From Cephalotus follicularis (lineage: Eukaryota; Streptophyta; Magnoliopsida; Oxalidales; Cephalotaceae), in contig BDDD01001796.1 of NCBI GenBank assembly GCA_001972305.1, forward strand, positions 62,001 through 126,000: a DNA stretch of 64,000 nucleotides. The letters run 5' to 3'. This document shows, one piece after another, positions 11,934 through 24,741 of this stretch (its first letter is position 1; each line of letters begins with the position of its first letter). A model generated the notes under the pieces. That model saw only the letters and a list, made by a program, of their open reading frames with translations. It made no database searches and was not told where the DNA came from. The position numbers and the translations under genes were made by a program.

Positions 11934-14595
11934 TGTGACACCCCCGGACGGTGGGAGTCGTCACAGTGTCATATCATCCATAACATAACAAATCATAAGG
12001 TTTGTTTAGCCAAAAATAGCGAAAAACGTGGCAGTCTTATCAAAACATTAAAACTTAATCATTTAACATATTAAGTAGTTGCGAAAAACTCAAAACATAA
12101 TTCAGTTCCAATTTAAAAACATAAAACATAATAATCCATGTTTCTGACCACTAAACTTAACATAAGGATCACTCTCCTAAGGATCCAACGCATAGGGTGG
12201 TCATCACTCAATCACACATTGCCCCGCTGCTCCTGAAAACCTGCCGCAAGGAAAAACAAAAACGCGGCTGAGCAAACCACAGTACGGATAAGGGGAAATA
12301 AAACAATAAACGGTAATTTAAAAACGTTAATATTTCAATAATAACGTAACAGAAATCCTTAACAAATAAAACAGTTTAATCATATTCAAATGACAATTGC
12401 ATATTTTTTGAAACAATTACGGAACGTTATAAATCATAGTTCATAAAACATACTGAGCCATATTCATATCACATATCATAAATTTTGGCAAGGGAGGCGC
12501 TAATTCCACATGCCTACTAGAATTGAAGTGTACGGCACTACACTAGTCAATTCTCACATACATATATCCGATCACACCTCGGACCATATATTTGAATTCA
12601 CTTCAGATCACATAAACTAGAATCGATTCATACGGCTCTATCATACATAGCGGATCCACAAATCCACCTCATGGGATTTGTTCATACACTCAGAGACGCC
12701 GTAGTCTAATCACACCGCTACGGAAGTGTCACGTCCCCGTGCCAGGCCCACGACGTGCCTATGGTACGCCCCATAGGTGGGTACAACACTCAGTATTTTA
12801 AAATTATCGATTTATCAAAATCAATTTAAAACACATAGAATATGTTCTCGCACAACATATTCAGAAAACCGCTCACAACGGTATCATAACATATCGTGTC
12901 ATAACATATCATATGTATAAAGTCGGAATCATTTAAATATCAAACCAACTTTAATTGTGAAACATGTCAAAGTCATAAAATATTCTCAATTTCATAAACG
13001 AAGAAGTTTAACAGAACTGTTCAGTTTGAATGACAGATAGCCAAGGAACAGAAAAGCCGTACCTTATGCGCTTACAAAGTACTTACGAATTGGCGATCAA
13101 AAACAATTTCTCCTTTGAAGCACACAATCTAAAAGGCATTCAAAATATATATGTATAAGAGTCTAAAACACATCAGAAGCATTAAACAGACTCTTAACAG
13201 TGTTTGGAAAAGATTCGGATCGATTCGGGGATCAAACGAATCAAAACAGTTGAAAACAACACATTCCAGGGCAAAACAGTCGACTAAAATAGGGCTCCAG
13301 TCGACTGGGGAGGCTGGCAGTCGACTGTTCATATGGTCCAGTCGACTACACAATTAAAAGTGCAGGCAGTCGACTGTGTTCATCCCTCCAGTCGACTACA
13401 CAACCATTGCAGCTGACTGTCCACAGAGACAGCCGACTGTTCTGGGCGACAGAACAGTTGAAATTTTGATGATTTGCTACTGAAAATGGTTCAAATGGTT
13501 TCTACATTAAACTAGAGACATATGGACATAAACATATGATCATATATGACTCGTAGGTGACATACACACACAAATTTGACAAAGAAACAACCTGACAGTG
13601 ATTTATCTTACAAAAGGAAGCAAGAAAACAATGGATGTATATGTCCAAATTCTGTTTCTAATAAATTGCATATGGTGTAAAACAAGTTTGTGACACATAT
13701 ATGAGTATAAAACGTGTTTGCAATATCACTAACACAATGACAACACATTTTGACAGGAATCAAAGAACCCAAGACACCAAGAGCACAAAAACTCAAAGTA
13801 AGCCATAGAAACAAAACTATCATTAAAGGGGGCGAATGTACTAACCTGTAATGATGTTAAGGAACCCAGAAAACAGTAGGAATACCACTACAACAGTATC
13901 AAAAATTGGCTGTATACAGAACAGAGGCCAAAGAATACAAAATAAGAACATGCTTAGACATGCACAATAAACCATGTGAATTTAACCCAAAAGAAGCAAC
14001 CAAGGATTGAGATTACCTCTTCAGACTTAAGGAAACAATTGCACAGCAGATTATTGACACCAACAGGGCAGATTCGGCTGTGACTTGCAATAAACATGGG
14101 GGTATCATATAAAATGGCAATGGCACTCAATAAAGGAGAAAAGAGGAGACATGATTTGTCAAAAGAGGAAGAAAGGAGACTTTTCTGGATTTTGAAATGG
14201 AAAAGGAAGGACTTAGCATGTGAATTACATGGTGGGAAGAAAGATTTGCTGGAAAGAATGAAGAAGGTGGGAGGAAAGTAGGAGAAAATGCTAAAATAGG
14301 AAAAAGGAAATTAAAGAAATAATAATAAAAGGAATTATGGGATTTTAAAATGAAAAGGTAAATAACTTGTTTTTAATAAAATAATTTTGGATTAAAATAA
14401 AATAAATAAAATAATTAAAACCCAAATCCAACATAACATAACATACCCAAATTTCGGACTGGAATCGGACAACACAATTCACATAAACCCAAATCATAGG
14501 GCAACCGAACTTTTAAAAAAAAATTAAACAGAATTAAAAGCCCGAAAACACATATAAATCCGTAAAATATATTTACGAATGAGCAGGGTATTACA
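11934..14595 (-). repeat. Solo LTR (2662 bp), Gyp-B-like, with target duplication AGGAG
   Basis: On the plus strand it runs from TGTGACACCCCCGG to GCAGGGTATTACA, so it reads on the minus strand from TGTAATACCCTGC. AGGAG flanks it at 11929-11933 and 14596-14600. The 3' LTR of Gyp-F shows the unoccupied site (GGGACGGAGAGTGTTC near 21366). Its end resembles the Gyp-B LTR end (..CCATCGGGGGTGTTACA). Six exact AGTCGACT motifs lie at 13265-13400. No internal gene is present; short frames in it (for example 14096-14281) have no family features. Confidence 0.92.
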
Positions 14596-16644
14596 AGGAG
14601 AGTGTTCACCGTTGTTGAATGTCGGAGCTCGAGTTGGAGCTGTTGGGCTGTTCTTGGAGCTACTGGCTTGGAGTTGGAGCTTCTGGGGAGCTTAGAACGT
14701 TACTGTTGGAAAACAAAGAGGCAGACTTACAGATTCCTAACTTGGAATTAAAGGTAGGGGAAGTTGTAATGGTATTTTGAGCTTAAAATTACTGCATGCT
14801 CTATGATTTGAACGCCTGTTTGCGTGAGTTGTAGACACTGGTTCTAGGCTGTGGTTGCTACTGTTTCCCATTCGTTATGCTTGCTACTGCGAATCAAATG
14901 TGACTATGTGCATGGATGTTGAAGCTTATCATGGTGTTGGCTTGCATGATGAAATATATGTTGGATGAGATGTTATATGGATGATATGACAACCTGTAGT
15001 TGTATTCCTATCCCTGAGCTTGAATTATCTGCTTACCATGATCCAATGGAGTAGATAGATCAATTTTCATGCTACTGGTTCGCAGAGCAGCCGACTATCG
15101 AAGGAGGACAACCGACTACTCAATGAAACCAGTCGACTGTCAATGGAAAGCAGTTGACTGTTCATACTTTATTCTGCCCAGAAAGTGGGGGGAAGTGTAA
15201 CCTGGGTAATGTTTTTGAATGGGTGTACAGTAACAGTCGACTGTTGAAGGATAAAAGCCGACAGCCTAATGGACATCCGATTGGTAGAAGGAACTAGCCG
15301 ACTACTGGAATAGCTCGACCCAGAACAGCCGATTGGTAAGGATTCCAGCCGACTGGTTGGACTGCTGTTTGCCTAAAACGATGCGAAACGATCCCGATTC
15401 CTGCTAGGATGCACTTGAGTATTTGTATGCATTGCATATACACTGTTTACTGCCTGTTTTGTACTGTTTGTACTCGGATTATGGTTTCTAATGTGTTATT
15501 ACTTTGGAAATGCATATATAATTGAAAATGCTATATTGAGTAAGTATTGATAGCGTATTTTTAAACATCTTTGGGAAGCGATTCTTACTAATGAAACAGT
15601 TTAAAAGTATTTTCTACTGAAAATGCAATGTTTCAAATATTGTCACTTTTGGAAACATTTTGGAAACAACCTGCCTGTTGTGGATCTAAACGATCACTAC
15701 CGTCCTATTTACTGTGCTGTTACTGCTTGAATTCACTGTTTGCTCTGTGAATTGCTATGTGTTTATGCTTGAGCCACTGGTTGCATGGCGGAGGTTGCCA
15801 GCGTCGGCTAGTGGTAGGGTTGACCTAGGGGCCAGGAGTATGGCTGGGTAACTCACTGTCCTGTTGCCTCGCTCGGTTGCCTGGAGTAGGGACCGGAGTG
15901 GGAGTGTAGCGTGGGGCCAGGAGTTGGCGGCGTTACACATACTGCCTGTTGTTGTGGTCCTATGTGGATATCCTGTACTGCCTGCTGGTCCTTCTCGGAC
16001 ATTACTGTACTTGTTGATGTAGCCCTGGCCGGGTTACTACTGTGATGTTGTTGCATACATATATTTCAAACATATATATATGCCCCACTGATATTTTACT
16101 GTACTGTTATACATATATATTTTCATATGTATATAAACTGGGGTCTCCACTGCACTGCATCATTTATGCATTCATATCATGACATGCTTTTAATTTTAAA
16201 CCCGAACTACTTTATGACTTAGCCGAGTGAGGACAAAGGCTAACCCCCTACTTTACAGATTGATGCAGTGGACCTGTTGGATTGGCATGGACGAAGAGCA
16301 AGTGTTATGTGGTTCTTAGTTTTACTATTCTCCTGTTTTGTAAGAGCTGAGTTGTTAAGGGGTTCTGATGTACCGTTCTTATGGATTTAATTTATGATGG
16401 AATTTAAACTTGTACTATGATCACGCTCCGTTTTGCGGGTGATTAACAATGATGGACTTGTTTTGAGTAGCGCGTAGTATGGGATGCACGCTACAGGTTA
16501 CAGCTTATGAATTTTATGCTTCCGCAACTGACAGCTTGTTAAAAGTTTAAGTTTTATGGTTTTTTTTCACATGAGCTGTATTTATGTGTTAATTACCTTT
16601 ACTACTTAAATGTTACCTTCTCGATAAACAGGGTGTGACAGCAG

Positions 16645-16656
16645 TGGTATCAGAGC
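16645..16656 (+). promoter_or_regulatory. Primer binding site of Gyp-F (initiator tRNA-Met type)
   Basis: TGGTATCAGAGC begins 4 bases after the LTR end GTGTGACA. This is the standard plant initiator-Met-tRNA complement used for minus-strand priming. Confidence 0.92.
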
Positions 16657-16752
16657 ATATTCCATATATGTTTAGCAAGGATACTTTCCTTGGCAATTAA
16701 TGAATTGTTTTCCTAAAGTCATGACTAATCGTCAACCTTCTTATAAGAACAA

Positions 16753-17940
16753 ATGGACCGAAGGAGAACACATGCTAGGGCTAGAGTTGTTGGAGCTAAT
16801 GCCCCTGGAGAAGCAAATGTTCCACAAGGGATGAATATTCCCCAAGATGACAGAGATCCGATGGCCCGGATTGCAGACTATTTTCAGCAATAGATGGCCT
16901 TTAATAGGGCTAACGTGGAGGAGATGCGCCAGTACTACGCACAAGCTCGACCACAACATAGGGCTCCTAACCTTTGCCCGGGGGAGGATGGTACCCAGTT
17001 TGGGAGAGATATTGAGAAGTTCATGAGGCTGAATCCACCAAGCTTCAAGGGAGAACTTGATACTGCTGTTGCTGAGAGATGGTTGCAAGACCTGGAGAAG
17101 ATCTTTGAAGTGATAGGCTGTACTGACGCCCAGAAGCTGAAGTTTGCTGTGTACCGCCTATGGGTTGAGGCCACTCATTGGTGGGAAATGGTTAAAGCAA
17201 AATGGGAATCACAGAGACTGGACAGTACTTGGGACAGATTCCATACAGAGTTCTTGGAGACTTATGTTCCAAGTATTGAGCAAGAGCGATGAGAGACGGA
17301 GCTCTTGGAGTTGCGACAGGGAGAGATGACTGTGGCGGAGTATCAAGCAAGGTTCATGGAGCTAGCCAGACATTCACCTTATCTGGTAGCTGACGAAGAG
17401 AAGAAGATTCAGAGATTCCTGAGAGGCTTGCGACCGGATCTTCGGTCAAGGATTAGAGATATGGAGCTGAGGACTTTTGTGGAGGTTCCTCAGAAAGCAA
17501 GACTATTGGAGACGATATACAGCGAAGACTGGGCTGAGAGAGCTCATGCACAACAGAGTAAACAGAGTCCTACACAGTCCCGACCGGTATCGTCAAAGTG
17601 GCAAGATGGTGGTTCTCCGACGAAGTCGTCGAAGAACAAGTCTCAACAGACAGCTTCACAGGGTACTCCTAGCCAAGGGAGTAATGCTATATCCGGAGGT
17701 TGCTATTATTGTGGTCGTACCGGCCACCAACAGAAAGATTGGTGGAGGTTCAATGGTTGGTGCCTAAGGTGCGGGGCACCTGATCATTCAGTGAAAGACT
17801 GTCCAAAGAGTTCTTCTACAGCGCCTACTGGGCCGGGGAGTAGTAGTGGTGCGGCGGCGAGACCGTCACAGAGGAGGGACACCGGCAAGGGCATCGTAAA
17901 AGGTAGAGTTTTTGTACTTGCTCAGACAGAGGTTCCATAG
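16753..17940 (+). pseudogene. Gyp-F gag with zinc knuckles
   Basis: The frame opens at the ATG at 16753 (MDRRRTHARARVVGA). Capsid-region motifs follow: FMRLNPPSFKGELDTAVAERW, then LWVEATHWWEMVKAKW, WDRFHTEFLETYVP, ELRQGEMTVAEYQARFMEL and FLRGLRPDLRSRI. Two knuckles lie near 17700-17805. The first, CYYCGRTGHQQKDW, has lost its last Cys; the second, CLRCGAPDHSVKDC, is intact CX2CX4HX4C. Stops at 16891, 17290 and 17938 interrupt an otherwise continuous frame. The leader 16657-16752 is non-coding. Gag would build the particle, but this copy cannot make a full-length protein. Confidence 0.9.
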
Positions 17941-19883
17941 TCGACTTCTGTTGTTGGAGGTACTCTGTATGTATATGGTTTTTCTTCTAGAGTATTGATG
18001 GATTCTGGAGCATCACATTCCTTTATATCTGCACGTTTTGCATCTTGCTTAGATGTTACCCCTGACTGCATGTCATACATACTTGATGTGAGTACACCGA
18101 CTGGGACTTCTATGTATACTGACTCGATATATAGGAGTTGTGAGATGTCTATGGCAAGCATTCCCTTGTATGCAGATTTGATAGTGTTGCCTATCCGTGA
18201 CTTCGATGTTATATTGGGGATGGATTGGCTATTGGCACACCGTGCTCGTATGGATTTCTACCATAAGACTGTAGATTTTTGCCTGCCCGATGGAATGACT
18301 TTTCAGTTCAAGGGAGACAAGAGGTTCTCGACACCGATCATATCCTTTATTCGAGCATCGAGATACCTAGGGAAAGGATGTGAGGGATGTCTGGCTTATA
18401 TGATTGATCGTAGGAAAGAGAAAGGTTTGAGCTTGGAGGAAATTCCAGTTGTGTGTGAATTTCCAGATGTGTTTCCTGATGACTTGGGATCTTTACCACC
18501 GAAGAGAAATATGGAGTTTGTTATCGATCTTATACCAGGTACAGCTCCTATTTCTAAAGCACCTTGTAGAATGGCCCCTACAGAATTGAGGGAACTGAAA
18601 TTGCAGTTGCAAGATCTGATCGATAATGGTTTTATTCGACCTAGTGTTTCCCCGTGGGGAGCGCCTGTACTGTTTGTCAAAAACAAGGATGGGTCGATGA
18701 GGCTCTGCATCGACTACAGAATGTTGAACAAGGCAACTATCAAGAACAAGTATCCTTTACCCCACATTGAGGAGTTGTTTGATCAGTTGCAAGGATCAAG
18801 GGTGTTTTCCAAGCTCAACTTGAGGTCAGGTTACCACCAGCTGAGAGTAAGGGAAGGAGACATTGAGAAGACTGCCTTCCGGACACGGTATGGTCATTAT
18901 GAGTTCTTGGTGATGCCGTTTGGTGTGACCAATGCAGCGGCAGCTTTTATGTCATGAATGACGTATTTAGACCATACATGGACCAGTTTGTTTTGGTGTT
19001 TATCGATGTCATACTGGTATATTTGAGGAGCGAGGAGGAGCACGCTCATCATATGAGGCTAGTATTGCAAGTTCTCAGAGAACATCGGTTGTACGCCAAG
19101 TTTGGGAAGTGTGGATTTTAGCTTGACCATGTGATCTTTCTTGGTCACATAGTATCTAGAGAAGGCTTGACGGTGGATCCGTCAAAGACTGAAGTAGTGC
19201 GAGACTGCCCACAACCGAAGAACGTGACGGAAGTGCGCAGTTTCCTTGGATTGGCAGGATATTACAGGAGCTTCATCCAGAAGTTTTCATGGATAGCCGA
19301 GCCCTTGACTAGACTGACCCAGAAAACGACTCCTTTTGTCTGGGACGAAGACTGTGAGGCTAGTTTTCATGAACTGAAGGATTGGTTGGTTTCCGTTCCT
19401 ATCTTGGCGTTACCTGATGGCAATGAAGGCTTTGCAGTCTACAGTGATGCATCAGGTAATGGTTTGGGCTGTGTGTTGATGCAGCGAGGCAGAGTGATTG
19501 CATATGCCTTGAGAAAGCTGAAGCCGTATGAAGAAAACTACCAGACTCATGACCTTGAGCTTGCAGCTATTGTCTTCGCCCTTCAGAAGTGGAGGCACTA
19601 TCTTTATGGGGCACAGTTTGAGATCTTCACCGATCACAAGAGCTTGAGGTACCTGTTTTGTCAGGACACACTGAACATGAGACAGCGCAGGTGGGTAGAA
19701 TTCTTTAATGATTATGATTGCAGTGTCCAATACCACCCGGGGAAAGCGAATGTAGTCGCTGATGCCTTAAGCCACAAGGCTATGGTTGCCAGTGCGATGG
19801 TGTCGCAATGGAAGATGTTGGAAGACTTCCAAGAGTGGTCTTCGTTTAATCAGTCACCGGGAATCTTTTTGGCTGATATGTGA
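17941..19883 (+). pseudogene. Gyp-F protease, reverse transcriptase and RNase H
   Basis: This continues the gag frame. The protease motif [15 protein letters not shown] is at 17992. RT shows [53 protein letters not shown] and [14 protein letters not shown] short deletion at about 18952 shifts the frame; reading resumes at 18954 with [12 protein letters not shown]. The active site reads FIDVIL (Val codon 19008-19010), so the second catalytic Asp is gone. The region preceding RNase [12 protein letters not shown] to [13 protein letters not shown], starts at 19131. RNase H shows [40 protein letters not shown] and [12 protein letters not shown]. Stops are at 18955 (old frame), 19119 and 19881. The copy is catalytically dead. 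Confidence 0.9.
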
Positions 19884-20866
19884 GTGCAGCCTGTGTTACT
19901 GGATCACATCAGGGATGCACAACTGCACGATCCAGAGTTACAGCGGATCCGAGAGAACCTAGACTCGAAATCTGATTTTTGAGTGCATGCTGATGGTATT
20001 CTGAGATATCGGGGACGTGTGTGTCTTCCGAATGAACCAGGGTTGAAGAATGAGTTACTTCGCGGGGCTCATAAATCTTTGTACATTATTCATCCTGGTA
20101 GCACTAAAATGTATCAAGACATGAAGAAGTGTTACTGGTGGCCTGGCATGAAACGAGAGATCGACGAGTATGTGGCGAGATGTTTGACTTGCCAGACTGT
20201 CAAGGCCGAGCACCAGAGACCGGCAGGTTTGCTACAACCTTTGCCAATTCCAGAGTGGAAGTGGGAACATGTTACGATGGATTTTCTTTCGGGTTTTCCT
20301 CTTACTCGAAACCGTCACAACGCCGTGTGGGTTGTCATGGACAGACTCACCAAATCAGCACACTTTCTGCCTGCACATATTACTGATTCTGCGAGCAAGC
20401 TAGCTCGTTTGTATGTAAAGGAGATAGTGAGGCTACACGGTGTTCCAGTCAGCATCATATGCGATAGAGATGCCATCTTCACTTCCAACTTCTGGAAAAG
20501 ATTTCAGACAGCTTTCGGGACGAAGCTGAACCTGAGTACTTCCTTCCACCCTCAGACCGATGAGCAGTCTGAGTGTACCATCCAGACCTTGGAGGACATG
20601 CTACGAGCTTGCATTATTGATTTTTCTGGTACCTGGGAGGATCGTATTCCTTTGATAGAATTCTCTTACAATAACAGCTATCATTCCAGTATCGGCATGG
20701 CACCTTTTGAGGCACTGTATGGGAGGAAGTGCCGATCTCCTATCTGTTGGGACGAGGTCGGTGAGCGACCTTTACTCAGGACTGAGTTAGTGGAGGAAAC
20801 TTCAGAAAAGATCAGGACGATCAAAAGGAAGCTTCTTACTGCTCAGAGCCGGCAGAAGAGTTAACT
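19884..20866 (+). pseudogene. Gyp-F integrase, truncated before the chromodomain
   Basis: This is in the same frame as RNase H, with a stop at 19979-19981. The HHCC zinc domain is clear: [16 protein letters not shown], then CLTCQTVKAEHQ. The core has [35 protein letters not shown] and [19 protein letters not shown]. The Asp and Glu catalytic positions are kept, but the usual G and R around GQSER are replaced. YGRKCRSP follows. The frame ends at RQKS-stop (20862-20864), just where the GPY and chromodomain region should begin. The sequence then passes directly into LTR-like DNA, so the C-terminus was removed by deletion. Confidence 0.9.
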
Positions 20867-20965
20867 TGGTATGTACACTGGAGGCAGTCGACTGGCACGG
20901 AAGACCAGCCGACTGGATGGCTGCGTATGGGGGCAGTAGACTGGGGGGACGAACCAGGCGACTGG
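20867..20965 (+). other. Junction segment between integrase and truncated 3' LTR
   Basis: These 99 bases carry about six variants of the CAGTCGACTG motif spaced 15-25 bases apart. They have no counterpart in the Gyp-F 5' LTR at the equivalent place. They probably derive from an LTR region upstream of the 3' LTR remainder. Confidence 0.6.
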
Positions 20966-23406
20966 CCAACTGTCGAGCCATGTGGTAATGATCTGCCAGA
21001 AGAGCAGCCGAATGTTGGGTGTAGGCAGCCGACTGGATCGTGCTCTGCTTTGTTGCATGTGGCAGAAATCACATGCTACAGCTGACAGATGGAAGTGGAT
21101 GCCATCCGTGCTTCATGCAGCTAAAAGAATGGAAGGAGAGGACACCTGTGGATCATGCAAAACTTCATGGGGCAGAGAAATTAAACCTGTGAGTGTGTGC
21201 ATGCATGTGAATGAGGAAATGTGGCATTTAGTGCCATGTGAGGAGAGCTAAGGAAGGAAGGGAGAGAAAACCCTCTGCATAAAACATTTCACTCATCCCT
21301 TTCATCCTGGTACTGAAAGGCCAAGAACCAAAGAGGACAGTAGTGAGAAAGACACAAAGAAAAGAGGGACGGAGAGTGTTCACCGTTGTTGAAGCTTGGA
21401 GCTCGAGTTGGTGCTGTTCTTGGAGCTACTGGCTTGGAGTTGGAGCTTCTGGGGAGCTCAGAACGTTACTGTTGGAACACGAAGAGGCAGACTTACAGAT
21501 TCCTAACTTGGAATCAAAGGTAGGGGAAGTTGTAATGGTATTTTGAGCTTAAAATTACTGCATGCTCTATGATTTGAACGCCTGTTTGCGTGAGTTGAAG
21601 CCACTGCTTTTAGGCTGTGGTTGCTACTGTTTCCCATTCGTTATGCTTGCTACTGCGAATCAAATGTGACTATGTGCATGGATGTTGAACCTTATCATGG
21701 TGTTGGCTTGCATGATGAAATGTATGTTGGATGAGCTGTTATATGGATGATATGACAACCTGTAGTTGTATTCCTATCCCCGAGCTTGAATTATCTGCTT
21801 ACCATGATCCGTTGGAGTAGATAGATCGATTTTCATGCTACTGGTTCGCAGAGCAGCCGACTGTCGAAGGAGGACAACCGACTATTCAATGAAACCAGTC
21901 GACTGTCAATGGAAAGCAGTCAACTGTTCATACTTTATTCTGCCTAGAAAGTGGCAGGAAGTGTAACCTGGGTAATGTTGTTGAATGGGTGTGCAGTAAC
22001 AGTAGACTGTTGAAGGATAACAGCCGACTGCCTAATGGACAGTCGATTGGTAGAAGGAACCAGCCAACTACTGGTACTGCTCGACCCAGAACAGCCGACT
22101 GGTAAGGATTCCAGCCGACTGGTTGGACTGCTGTTTGCCTAAAACGATGCGAAACGATCCCGATTTCTACTAGGATGCACTTGAGCATTTGTATGCATTG
22201 CATATACACTGTTTACGGCCTGTTTTGTACTGTTTGTGCTCGGATTATGGTTTCTAATGTGTTATTACTTTGGAAATGCATATATAATTAAAAATGCTAT
22301 ATTGAGTAAGTATTGATATCGTATTTTCAAACATCTTTGGGAAGCGATTCTCACTACTGAAACTGTTTAAAAGTATTTTCTACTGAAAATGCAATGTTTC
22401 AAATATTGTCACTTTTGGAAACATTTTGGAAACAACCTGCCTGTTGTGGATCTAAACGATCACTACCATCCTGTTTACTGTGCTGTTACTGCTTGAATTC
22501 ACTGTTTGCTCTGTGAATTGCTATGTGTTTGTGCTTGAGCCACTGGTTGCATGGAGGAGGTTGCCAGCGCCGGCTAGTGGTAGGGTTGACCTAGGGGCCA
22601 GGAGTATGGCTGGGTAACTCACTGTCCTATTGCCTCGCTCGGTTGCCTGGAGTAGGGACCGGAGTGGGAGTGTAGCGTGGGGCCAGGAGTTGGCGGCGTT
22701 ACACATACTGCTTGTTGTTGTGGTCCTATGTGGACATCCTGTACTGCCTGCTGGTCCTTCTCGGACATTACTGTGCTTGTTGATGTAGCCCTGGCCGGGT
22801 TACTACTGTGCTGTTGTTGCATACATATATTTCAAACATATATATATGCCCCACTCATATTTTACTGTACTGTTATACATATATATTTTCATATGTATAT
22901 AAACTGAGGTCTCCACTGCACTGCATCATTTATGCATTCATATCATGACATGCTTTTAATTTTAAACCCGAACTACTTTATGACTTCGCCGAGTGAGGAC
23001 AAAGGCTAACCCCCTACTTTACAGATTGATGCAGTGGACCTGTTGGATTGGCATGGACGAAGAGAAAGTGTTATGTTGTTCTTAGTTTTACTATTCTCAT
23101 GTCTTGTAATAACTGAGTTGTTAAGGGGTTCTGATGTACCGTTCTTATGGATTTAATTTATGATGAAATTTAAACTTGTACTATGATCACGCTCCGTTTT
23201 ACGGGCGATTACCAATGATGGACTTGTTTTGAGTAGCGCGTAGTATGGGATGCACGCTACGGGTTACAGCTTATGAATATTATGCTTCCGCAACTGACAG
23301 CTTGTTAAAGGTTTAAATTTTATGGTTTTTTTTTAAATGAGCTGTATTTATGTGTTAATTGCCTTTACTACTTAAATGTTACCTTATCGATAAACGGGGT
23401 TTGACA
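20966..23406 (+). repeat. Gyp-F 3' LTR, 5'-truncated (2441 bp)
   Basis: Starting at CCAACTGTCGAGCCATG, this aligns with 11525-16640 after removing the nested solo LTR, with only a few percent of visible differences. It ends ACGGGGTTTGACA. The first half of the LTR and the polypurine tract are absent. It keeps the GAGTGAGGACAAAGGCTAA block (about 22991) and the AGTCGACTG-type cluster (21855-22120). The sequence after 23406 is Gyp-A LTR, not a target duplication. Confidence 0.88.
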
Positions 23407-24741
23407 ACAGTATTACCGGCACTTGGTGGGCAATTAACAGTGACGGTCTACATTGCAGATAAGTTTGGTGTATAAGCTTTAGCCAACTCTTGGCACCTAC
23501 GCTCACCTTTGTAGTCCGCGATATACTCCGATCACAAGACCAAAAAGAACTATCAATCACAGTCAATGTAGTACAGTAATTACATATAAAATGTAATATG
23601 AAAGTAGTTCTCTTTTGAGAAAACAGTAAAACAGTTCAGTAGGTTCCATTTTTCGGAAACAGTAACAGTACAATAAGTTTTCACTTAAGAAAACAATAAA
23701 TAGTTAAGTAGTTCTCACTTGGAGAAAACAGTACAGTGAAAAAATAGTTAATTGTGCATATAGCACTCAATTCTAGAAATCCTTGGAAAACAGTAGTATT
23801 TGTGTAAAATACTTGATAGATAAAACTATCTATAATAGTAAGCAATTGCATCACAGTGCAACATTAACAATTTAAGAAATAACAGTGGATAACAGTACAC
23901 TCAAACAATCAATTTATATGAATCAATCAGTAGATGCATAAGTCGTTCGATTCCTATATTTGAATACATATAGTAAGGATTGATTGCGGAAATCATCCCG
24001 TTTGGAAGCCAGTGTAATCTAGAGAATTAAATGCGAAACAGACCCTTAAGCGTCCACAGTTCTGTCCAAAGCACCGTCGGTTGTCTTAAAGTGTCGACAG
24101 TGTTCTTCTCTTAAGCGTTGACGAATCTATACCTTAAGCATCGACCATTTCGCCTTAAGCGTCGACAGTTTAATTCTAAGCGTTGACGGTTTATGGCATC
24201 TAGGAAATTTACAGTAGCAGAAAGAAAACAGAGCATGTATTCTTCATACTTCAATCAATCCAATTCAACATGAATATATATATATATATATATTTATTTA
24301 TATAACCATCTCAACATGAAATACATGCTATATGTTCAAAATCATGTCACAATCACTACCTCAGTAGCTTTCCCAGAATCAATTTGAATTGATTCTTCAC
24401 TTTTTTAGTCGAAAACTCCTTCCCTCACTTAATTCAACTTCAATTCCAGAATTCGATCTAATTTCCATGTTAACAGTAGATATACAATGAAAATTAGTAG
24501 GTATATATAGTTTTTTAACCATGAAAACAACAATTGAACTCGAATAAGTAACTTAGCAGTACAATTTCAAGCTCCCAACTCAACTTTGAACCAATTCCTT
24601 CAACATGAAACTCCAGTAAATTCCAAAATGATTTCTCCTCATTTCAAGTGTTTCTAACTTCCAATTTAACTCACAACGTAGCTGACATAGGGAATTCATT
24701 TAAGGAATTCGTCTGATTCTCTAACTCAGATTCTCTGCCTT
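23407..24741 (-). repeat. Gyp-A 5' LTR remnant
   Basis: This matches the Gyp-A 3' LTR at 2385-2452 followed directly by 3168-4420. It shows the same LTR without the 710-bp solo insertion. Both ends are lost: the left about 580 bp (equivalent of 1804-2384) is replaced by the Gyp-F end, and the right end is interrupted by Ath-C at 24742. GTCGAC-type motifs are at 24045-24195. Confidence 0.87.

Larger units (their letters stand above)
9397..16640 (+). repeat. Gyp-F 5' LTR (about 4.6 kb net, possibly chimeric)
   Basis: It starts TGTAACGCTCAAAATTTC and ends GGGTGTGACA, followed after 4 bases by a primer site. The part from 11525 (excluding the insert 11934-14600) matches 20966-23406, the 3' LTR. 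The first 2.1 kb (9397-11524) has no counterpart there but resembles 53814-55345, so it may come from a related LTR. A TATA-like AATAAATA is at 9663-9670. Purine-rich leader sequence runs from 9690 to 9800. A 68-bp palindrome is at 10750-10817. GTCGAC-type motifs are at 11000-11155, and CAGTCGACTG-type motifs at 15080-15360. The block GAGTGAGGACAAAGGCTAA is near 16224. Confidence 0.75.
9397..23406 (+). mobile_element. Gyp-F: plus-strand Ty3/gypsy chromovirus inserted in Gyp-A gag
   Basis: Order: 5' LTR, tRNA-Met primer site, gag, protease, RT, RNase H, integrase, then a truncated 3' LTR. The inserted element splits the Gyp-A gag on its left. On the right it abuts a remnant of the Gyp-A 5' LTR, so flanking DNA has been lost and no target duplication survives (GCTTG at 9392-9396 has no partner at 23407). 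A 2.66-kb solo LTR sits in the 5' LTR. The pol end, polypurine tract and start of the 3' LTR are deleted at about 20866. Gag and pol carry several stops and one frameshift. Confidence 0.85.

Noticed and set aside
14096..14281. Small Lys/Glu-rich open frame
   Set aside because: Lies inside a solo LTR flanked by a target duplication, with no homologous frame in related LTRs that I could see.
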